Shown one piece after another: positions 58,598 to 64,000 of a stretch of DNA of 64,000 nucleotides; within the stretch, counting starts at the first letter, position 1, and each line of letters starts with the position of its first letter. The DNA comes from Streptomyces sp. NBC_00433 (GTDB lineage: Bacteria; Actinomycetota; Actinomycetes; Streptomycetales; Streptomycetaceae). The translations under genes were made by a program, and so were the position numbers. The stretch covers positions 8,104,001 to 8,168,000 of the forward strand of contig CP107926.1 of assembly GCA_036015235.1 (NCBI GenBank), in the 5' to 3' direction. The notes under the pieces are model-generated. The model was not told where the DNA came from. It made no database searches and was given only the letters and a program-made list of their open reading frames with translations.

Positions 58598-59407
58598 CAC
58601 CAGCGAGCCGCCGTGCAGCACCAGCAGGCCCACGGCGGTCACGGCCATGGCGAGGGTCGCCAGGAAGGGCAGCCGGCCGGCCGTGCGGGCGCCCTGCGAG
58701 GTCGCGGCGGTCGTCGCCGCCGCCAGCCCCGCGGTCACCGCCAGCGCCGCCCAGCCGGCCCGCCCGACCGGCCCCGGCGGGCCCAGCACCAGCACCGCCG
58801 ACGCGGCGAGCAGCGGCAGCGGGGCCAGTACGCGGGTACGCCGCCGGCCGAGCCGCTGCGGCAGGCCGCGTACACCCGCGGCCAGATCCGCGTCGATGTC
58901 CGGCAGCACATTGGTGAAGTGGGCGCCCACGCCGAGCAGGGCGCCCGCGGCCATCGCCCAGGCGGGCGGCCACGGCCGCCCCGGCAGCCCCAGCGTCACG
59001 AACGCCGGCAGCAGCCCGAAGGCGAGCGCGTACGGCAGCCAGGACGCCGCCGTGCGCTTCACCCCGAGGTTGTACGCCCAGGCCGCCGCCACGCCCGTCA
59101 GATGCGCCGCCCCGGCCCAGCGGCCGGCGGCCAGCGAGAGCACGACGCACGCGGCCAGCGCGGTGCCCGCCGCCGCGGCGACCGTGCGCCTCGCCGCGGT
59201 GCCCGCGGCCAGCGGCTTGTCCGTGCGGTCCGCCGCTCTGTCGCGGGCCGCGTCCACGAGGTCGTTGCACCAGCCCACCGACAACTGCCCGCACAACACG
59301 GCTGCGCCGATCAGGACGCAGGCCTCGGCGCTGCGGCCCGACGCCGCTGCCAACGCCGTCACCAGCGCGGTGACCGCGGCCGTCGGCTCGGGGTGACACG
59401 CCTTCAC
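58589..59407 (-). CDS. UbiA-superfamily prenyltransferase
   Basis: A 272-residue integral membrane prenyltransferase with about eight helices. The first Asp-rich motif is NDLVDAARDRAADR (NDxxDxxxD) at about 51-64, the second DIDADLAAGVRGLPQRLG at about 175-190. Both bind Mg-prenyl diphosphate. It transfers a prenyl chain to an aromatic or lipid acceptor. GTG 59407 is inferred; earlier codons read a repeat region. It is divergent from a type III PKS operon, so a prenylated resorcinol or quinone product is an attractive inference. Confidence 0.85.
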   Translation of the reverse strand: MKACHPEPTAAVTALVTALAAASGRSAEACVLIGAAVLCGQLSVGWCNDLVDAARDRAADRTDKPLAAGTAARRTVAAAAGTALAACVVLSLAAGRWAGAAHLTGVAAAWAYNLGVKRTAASWLPYALAFGLLPAFVTLGLPGRPWPPAWAMAAGALLGVGAHFTNVLPDIDADLAAGVRGLPQRLGRRRTRVLAPLPLLAASAVLVLGPPGPVGRAGWAALAVTAGLAAATTAATSQGARTAGRLPFLATLAMAVTAVGLLVLHGGSLVSA

Positions 59408-59618
59408 AACCCCACTCGCGCTCCCCACCCCACCCACCCTAGGCTCCCCGGGCCTTCCCCCGGGGTTGCCATCCCCACGGTTGCGCTGTGTGGGTGGCTT
59501 GCCGCGCAGCTCTCTCCCAGCGCTTCGCCCAGGCGCCCCTTCGGGCCCGCGTCCTCCTGCGCCCAGGCGGTTGCCCCTGGAGGGGCTTGCCCTTCTGCGG
59601 GCGAGGTGAGCGTTTTTC

Positions 59619-59655
59619 CGGGGGCGCGGGGAACTGCGCGCACAGCCCCCGACGG
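59619..59655. repeat. Second copy of the GGGGCGCGGGGAACTGCGCG repeat
   Basis: GGGGGCGCGGGGAACTGCGC followed by CACAGCCCCCGAC matches the element at 53991-54077, here as a single arm. It is in the 350-bp divergent gap between ubiA-like and PKS genes, which otherwise holds only promoter DNA (TACATATGAT at 59741 is a plausible -10 region). Confidence 0.7.
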
Positions 59656-59756
59656 GCCGCGGGTGGGGACGTAACAGCACCCCGCAGGGGGTGGTGGGGA
59701 CGACACACCGGGCTGAGCCGAGCGGATCAGTGCGGGGTCGTACATATGATGCGGAA

Positions 59757-60812
59757 ATGACGCGAATCGGCGCCGTGCATGCGGTGCTTCCGCCGTATCG
59801 CTACGAGCAGTACGAGATCACGGAAGCACTCGCGGGCCTGGGGACGGCAACGGCCCCGGTGGCGCGCGGGGTGCTGGAAAGGGTGCACGCCGCCTCCGCC
59901 GTGCGGACGCGACGGCTCGCCCTGCCCCTGGAGCGGTACGCGACACTGCGCGGCTTCGGCGAGGCCAACGACTGCTTCATCGAGGCCGCCCAGGAGTTGG
60001 GCGAGCAGGCGATCCGCGGCGCCCTGCAGGCCGCGGGAATCCGCCCCGACGAGGTGGACCTCGTGATCTCCACCTCGGTGACCGGCATCGCCGCGCCGTC
60101 GATCGAGGCGAGGATCGCGGGACGGCTCGGGCTGCGGCCCGACGTGAAGCGCGTTCCGGTGTTCGGCCTGGGGTGCGTGGCCGGCGCCGCGGGCCTGGCG
60201 CGGCTGCACGACTACCTGGAGGCCCGCCCGCAGGGCGTCGCCGTCCTGCTGTCGGTGGAGCTGTGCTCGCTGACCTTGCAGCGCGACGACACCTCGACCG
60301 CCAACGTCGTGGCCGGCTCGCTGTTCGGCGACGGCGCCGCCGCGGTCGTGGCGGTCGGCCGGGACCGGGCGGCCGCGGGGCCGGAGGTGGTGGCGACCCG
60401 CAGCCGGCTGTATCCGGACACCGAGCACCTGCTGGGCTGGGCCATCGGCGACAACGGCTTCCGTATCGTGCTGGGCAGCGACCTGCCCGACCTGGTCAGG
60501 AGCCATCTCGGGTCAGAGGTGCGGGACTTCCTGGCCGACCACGACCTCAAGGCGCACGACGTGGCCGGCTGGGTGGTGCACCCGGGCGGCCCGAAGGTGC
60601 TCGAAGCGGTCAGGGAGACCCTCGGGCTGCCGGCCAGGGCGCTGGAGGCGACGTGGCGCTCGCTCGCCGAGGTCGGCAACCTCTCGTCCGCCTCGGTGCT
60701 GCACATCCTCGGCGACGTCCTGGCCGGCGACCGCCCGCTGCCGGGCAGCCCCGGACTGCTGATGGCGATGGGACCCGGCTTCTGTTCCGAACTCGTCCTC
60801 CTGCGCTGGTAG
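59757..60812 (+). CDS. Type III polyketide synthase (chalcone/stilbene synthase superfamily)
   Basis: A 351-residue homodimeric ketosynthase. The catalytic Cys is in FGLGCVAGAAGL at about residue 138, His in WVVHPGGPKVLEA at about 275 and Asn in EVGNLSSASVLHIL at about 307, a complete triad. It condenses a starter acyl-CoA with malonyl-CoA to make a resorcinol, pyrone or naphthol. Gene order with an ICMT methyltransferase and FAD oxidoreductase matches the S. griseus srsABC operon for phenolic lipids, favouring an alkylresorcinol synthase over THN synthase. ATG 59757 has a weak ribosome site. Confidence 0.9.
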   Translation: MTRIGAVHAVLPPYRYEQYEITEALAGLGTATAPVARGVLERVHAASAVRTRRLALPLERYATLRGFGEANDCFIEAAQELGEQAIRGALQAAGIRPDEVDLVISTSVTGIAAPSIEARIAGRLGLRPDVKRVPVFGLGCVAGAAGLARLHDYLEARPQGVAVLLSVELCSLTLQRDDTSTANVVAGSLFGDGAAAVVAVGRDRAAAGPEVVATRSRLYPDTEHLLGWAIGDNGFRIVLGSDLPDLVRSHLGSEVRDFLADHDLKAHDVAGWVVHPGGPKVLEAVRETLGLPARALEATWRSLAEVGNLSSASVLHILGDVLAGDRPLPGSPGLLMAMGPGFCSELVLLRW

Positions 60813-60822
60813 GTGCCTTCTG

Positions 60823-61335
60823 ATGCCGCATTACACGCTGCTCGTCCTGCTGGTCGCCTTCGAGCGGCTGATCGAGCTGAACACCGCCCGCCGCAACGCG
60901 GAATGGAGCTTCGCCCGCGGCGGCACCGAACACGGCGGCGGGCACTACCCGGTGATGGTGCTGCTGCACACCGGGCTGCTGGCCGGGTGCCTGGCCGAAG
61001 TCCACTACGGTGGGCGGCCGTTCGTCCCGCTGCTCGGCTGGACGATGCTGGTGCTCGTGGTGGCCGCGCAGGGGCTGCGCTGGTGGTGCATCGTGGTGCT
61101 GGGGCCGCGCTGGAACACCCGGGTGATCGTGGTGCCCGGACTGCCGCTGGTGGACCGCGGGCCGTACCGCTTCATGCGGCACCCCAACTACCTCGCGGTG
61201 GTGGTGGAGGGCGCCGCGCTGCCGCTGGTGCACGGGGCGTGGATCACCGCGCTGTGCTTCACGGCGGCCAACACGCGACTGCTCGCGGTGCGCATGCGCT
61301 GCGAGGAGGCCGCGCTCGGCCTGCCGGCCGCGTGA
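60823..61335 (+). CDS. ICMT-family membrane methyltransferase, SrsB-like
   Basis: A 170-residue membrane methyltransferase. It has four hydrophobic segments and the SAM-binding RHPNYLAVVVEG-type motif in PYRFMRHPNYLAVVVEGAAL at about residues 112-131, followed by the E/R end MRCEEAA. In the srs operon the homologous SrsB O-methylates alkylresorcinols. It starts ten bp after the PKS stop and its stop overlaps the next gene by four bases. Confidence 0.9.
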   Translation: MPHYTLLVLLVAFERLIELNTARRNAEWSFARGGTEHGGGHYPVMVLLHTGLLAGCLAEVHYGGRPFVPLLGWTMLVLVVAAQGLRWWCIVVLGPRWNTRVIVVPGLPLVDRGPYRFMRHPNYLAVVVEGAALPLVHGAWITALCFTAANTRLLAVRMRCEEAALGLPAA

Positions 61336-62348
61336 TCGACCTGCTGGTCGCGGGCGGCGGTCCCGCGGGGCTCGCCACCGCGATCCACGCCGCCAGGGCC
61401 GGGCTCGACGTGGTGGTCGCGGAGCCGCGGCCCGGCCCGGTCGACAAGGCGTGCGGCGAGGGCCTGATGCCTTCCGCGGTCAGGTCGCTGGCCGCGCTCG
61501 GCGTGAGCGTCGCGGGCCGCCCGCTGCACGGCATCGCCTACGTCGACGAGCGCCACCGGGCCGAGGCCCGCTTCCGCGCGGGACCGGGGCGGGGCGTGCG
61601 GCGTACCGAACTGCACGCGGCGCTCGCCGCGGCCGCGGCCGAACTGGGCGTGCCCGTGCTTCCGTTGCGGGTCGACGGGGTCAGCCAGGACGGCGACGGC
61701 GTGACCGCGGCGGGGATCACCGCCCGCTATCTGGCCGCGGCCGACGGCCTGCACTCGCCGATCAGGCGCGGGCTGCGGCTCGGCGCGGGCCCCGACCTCC
61801 GGCCGGCCCGCTACGGCTTGCGCCGGCATTTCGCCATGGCCCCCTGGTCGGACTGCGTCGAGGTCCACTGGTCCGACCGGGCCGAGGCGTATGTCACCCC
61901 GCTGGGACCGGGGCTGGTCGGGGTCGCGGTGCTGACCTGCGACCGCGCGCCCTTCTCGCGCCAGCTGGCCGCCTTCCCCCGGCTGCTGGAGCGGCTGCCC
62001 GCCGACGCCGTGACTCCCGCCCGCGGCGCGGGCCCGATGCGGCAGCGGGTCCGCACCCGGGCGGCGGGCCGGGTGCTGCTGGTCGGCGACGCCGCCGGCT
62101 ATGTCGACGCGCTGACCGGCGAGGGTATCGCGGTGGCGCTGGCCTCGGCCGAGCAGCTGGTGCGCTGCGTGCTGGCCGGCCGCCCGCAGGACTACGACCG
62201 GGCGTGGCGGCGCGCCTCCCGCGACTACCGGCTGCTGACCGCCTCGCTGCTGTGGCTGCGCGGCCGCCCGTGGTCCGCCCGCCGCATCGTGCCCGCGGCG
62301 GCCCGCTGCCCCGCGCTCTTCGCCGCCGCCGTCAACCGCCTGTCCTGA
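61332..62348 (+). CDS. FAD-dependent oxidoreductase (geranylgeranyl reductase-like/SrsC-like)
   Basis: A 338-residue flavoprotein. GxGxxG is in DLLVAGGGPAGLATAIHAAR at the N-terminus, KACGEGLMPSAVRSL is the CGEGL substrate-side motif and VLLVGDAAGYVDALTGEGI the second FAD motif. In srs-type operons the third gene hydroxylates the resorcinol ring towards a quinone. The GTG start overlaps the ICMT stop (GTGA), coupling translation. A geranylgeranyl-reductase role is the main alternative. Confidence 0.88.
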   Translation: MIDLLVAGGGPAGLATAIHAARAGLDVVVAEPRPGPVDKACGEGLMPSAVRSLAALGVSVAGRPLHGIAYVDERHRAEARFRAGPGRGVRRTELHAALAAAAAELGVPVLPLRVDGVSQDGDGVTAAGITARYLAAADGLHSPIRRGLRLGAGPDLRPARYGLRRHFAMAPWSDCVEVHWSDRAEAYVTPLGPGLVGVAVLTCDRAPFSRQLAAFPRLLERLPADAVTPARGAGPMRQRVRTRAAGRVLLVGDAAGYVDALTGEGIAVALASAEQLVRCVLAGRPQDYDRAWRRASRDYRLLTASLLWLRGRPWSARRIVPAAARCPALFAAAVNRLS

Positions 62349-62412
62349 GGCCGTCGGCTCCGGCGACCCCCGGCGGTGGGGCGTATCGGCCGCGTTCCGC
62401 CGGAGGAGCCGG

Positions 62413-64000
62413 TCAGTTCGCGGCGGGGCCGTAGCGGAACCAGTCGTAGTCGGCGTGGCCGGTGCCGCCCGCCGGGCCGGTCGCGTACGGGCCCAGGCAG
62501 ACGCCGGTGAAGCCGCCGGCGACCTGGCTGCTCAGGAAGCGGCCGTCGACGGTGCCGAGGTCGCGGGAGCCCTCCGGGGACTGGCTGCACGAGAAGGTGT
62601 AGTCCTGCCCCCTGGCCCGCACCCCGAGCCGCAACGGGCCCGGCCGGACCGGGAGTTCGCCCCGTACGGTGTCGCTGCCCGCCTTGCGCTCGGTCAGCCG
62701 GACCACGGTGCCGCCGTCCTCCGCGGCGGTCAGCAGCAGCGTGACGTGGTGGCCGGGGGACTGGAGCACCGCGAGGCCCGCGGCCTCGCCGGGGGCGCCC
62801 GGGGCGAAGTCCAGCTCGGCCTCGGCGGCGAAGTCGATGTGCTGCTGGCGGCGCCCGACGAAGGCGGGGCTGCTCTGCTCGGACAGGGTCCGCGGGAGCA
62901 GCCGCAGCCGCAGGTGGCCGGGGCGCTCGGCCAGGCTGTAGGCCTCGGTCGCCGGGCCGCGCAGCAGATTCCAGTGGGAGCCGAGCGTGCCGGCGTCGAA
63001 GTGGTCGACCGGGTCCGCCGGGGGCCAGGGGTGCGCGGGCAGCGCGACGTCGGTGTGCTCGGTGAGCCGCCCCTCGCCGGGGTTGAAGACCGGCCAGGGC
63101 CCGCTCCCATTCCACCCGGGCCAGATGCGTCTCGCGCCCCAGGTTGGCGTGGCGGCCGCCGTACATCCGGGAGGCCAGCAGCAGCGCGTACCAGTCGCCG
63201 CCGGGCGTCCGCACCAGGTCGGCGTGCCCGACGCCGGACACCGGGTAGCCCAGGCCCAGGTGGCGGTGGGTGAGGACGGGGTTGCCCGGGTGGTTCTCGT
63301 ACGGCCCTTCGACCTGCCGGCTGCGGGCCACGGTGACGGCGTGCTCGTGTTCGGTGCCGCCTTCGGCGAGCAGCAGCACATACCAGCCGTCGTGCCGGTA
63401 GAGGTGCGGCCCCTCCGCCCAGCGGGCGTCGACCAGCGCGCCGCGGAAGAGCACCTGGTCGGGGCCGGTCAGCGCGCCGGTCGCCATGTCGAAGCCGCGC
63501 ATCCAGACCTCGGTTCGGCCCCCGGTGCCGGGGAGCTCGCGGGCGCCGAGCAGATAGGCCGAGCCGTCGTCGAAGAAGAGCGACGGGTCGAAACCGGGGG
63601 CCTCGGGCAGCCACACCGGGTCGGACCGGTCGCCGGCCGGGTCGTCCGCGGAGACCAGGAAGTTGCCGGACGCGCCGAGCCCGTCGACCAGCGTGCACAC
63701 CAGGTGGAAGCGTCCCGCGGCATGGCGCAGCGTCGGCGCGTACAGCCCGCCGCCGGCCCTGACCCCGCCGAGGTCCAGCTGGCCCGTGCGGTCGACGGCG
63801 TGGCCGATCGGCCGCCAGTCGGCCAGGTCCCTGCTGTGGTGCAGCGGGATGCCGGGGAAGTAGGCGAAGGTCGAGCCGGCGAGGTAGTAGTCCTGCCCCA
63901 CCCGGCAGACCGAGGGGTCGGGGAAGCAGCCGGGCAGGACGGGATTGTGCGCGTGGCGGTCATCAGCGGCGCGTGTCCTCGGGCGAGCCGCCGCGGTGGC
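62413..64000 (-). pseudogene. GH43 glycosidase with frameshift, cut by right edge
   Basis: A GH43 beta-xylosidase/arabinofuranosidase. The five-bladed propeller begins in view with NPVLPGCFPDPSVCRVGQDY, where Asp of DPS is the general base; the pKa-modulating Asp is in PGFDPSLFFDDG and the acid Glu in RWAEGPHLYRHDG. The C-terminal jelly-roll (VGRRQQHIDFAAEAELDFAP) ends at 62413. The two parts lie in different frames, broken near 63103-63110 within a GC run (CGGGCCC): it is a real mutation or a sequencing error. The start codon is outside the window. No signal peptide is visible. Confidence 0.82.

Overview
The window reads as high-GC actinomycete chromosomal DNA, almost certainly Streptomyces or a close relative (for example Actinacidiphila). 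The grounds are GC-rich third codon positions, many GTG/TTG starts with GGAGG-type ribosome sites, a CebR-type cellulose operator, SpoIIE-type phosphatases with a SigB/SigF-like sigma factor, a GlgC/GlgM pair, a cysteine-free second ribosomal protein L36, and the short palindromic repeats typical of Streptomyces intergenic DNA. All family assignments come from reading motifs; no database search was run.

Layout. 0-20.7 kb carries saccharolytic and regulatory genes: a GH9 endoglucanase cut by the left edge with an exact CebR box, a GH3 lipoprotein, a LysR/dienelactone-hydrolase divergent pair, an ECF42-type sigma factor with its DGPF/YCII partner, a DUF1275 protein, an MFS transporter, a SigB-like sigma factor, a CE7 esterase, a GNAT gene followed by a tiny Cys-containing ORF, an F420-dependent (Ddn-like) reductase, glgM-glgC, a large secreted GH92 mannosidase with CBM32 and ricin-type domains, and a LacI regulator beside a collapsed sugar-ABC operon.

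20.8-41.1 kb looks like a decayed genomic island. Two 43-nt copies of a tRNA-Thr 3' end bracket a vapBC toxin-antitoxin pair at the left. Internally deleted IS256 and IS5 transposases and a shattered tyrosine integrase lie further right. Between them are a conserved hypothetical gene, a wHTH remnant, a dense cluster of GCAGTAC heptamers, a MerR gene behind a perfect 32-bp palindrome, a PAQR protein, a SpoIIE phosphatase, thiM with an altered catalytic loop, a quinone oxidoreductase, a secreted GH2 beta-galactosidase with a lectin domain, DUF4386/nitroreductase debris, a DsbA-like protein, a cupin, an esterase and a GNAT.

41.2-53.4 kb returns to chromosomal-type genes: aldo/keto reductase, a second LacI regulator flanked by GAGAGCGCT-type operators, a PAS-GAF-SpoIIE phosphatase, a LysE exporter with its LysG regulator, a GNAT, an 86-residue xxPDF-repeat protein divergent from rpmJ2, a TetR/MFS efflux operon with paired operators, a cis-prenyltransferase and a methyltransferase.

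53.4-64 kb has a PHB-depolymerase-like pseudogene, a FAD monooxygenase, a Pro/Gly-rich membrane protein, a cupredoxin lipoprotein with a membrane partner, and a compact phenolic-lipid-like locus (type III PKS, ICMT-type methyltransferase, FAD oxidoreductase, with a divergent UbiA prenyltransferase) resembling the srsABC operon. A GH43 gene with a frameshift runs off the right edge.

The main themes are plant-polysaccharide degradation under several LacI-type operators, stress/sigma regulation by SpoIIE phosphatases, and repeated gene decay by internal deletion. The best candidates for undescribed biology are the xxPDF-repeat protein, the GCAGTAC array, the tRNA-flanked vapBC module and the UbiA-linked type III PKS locus.
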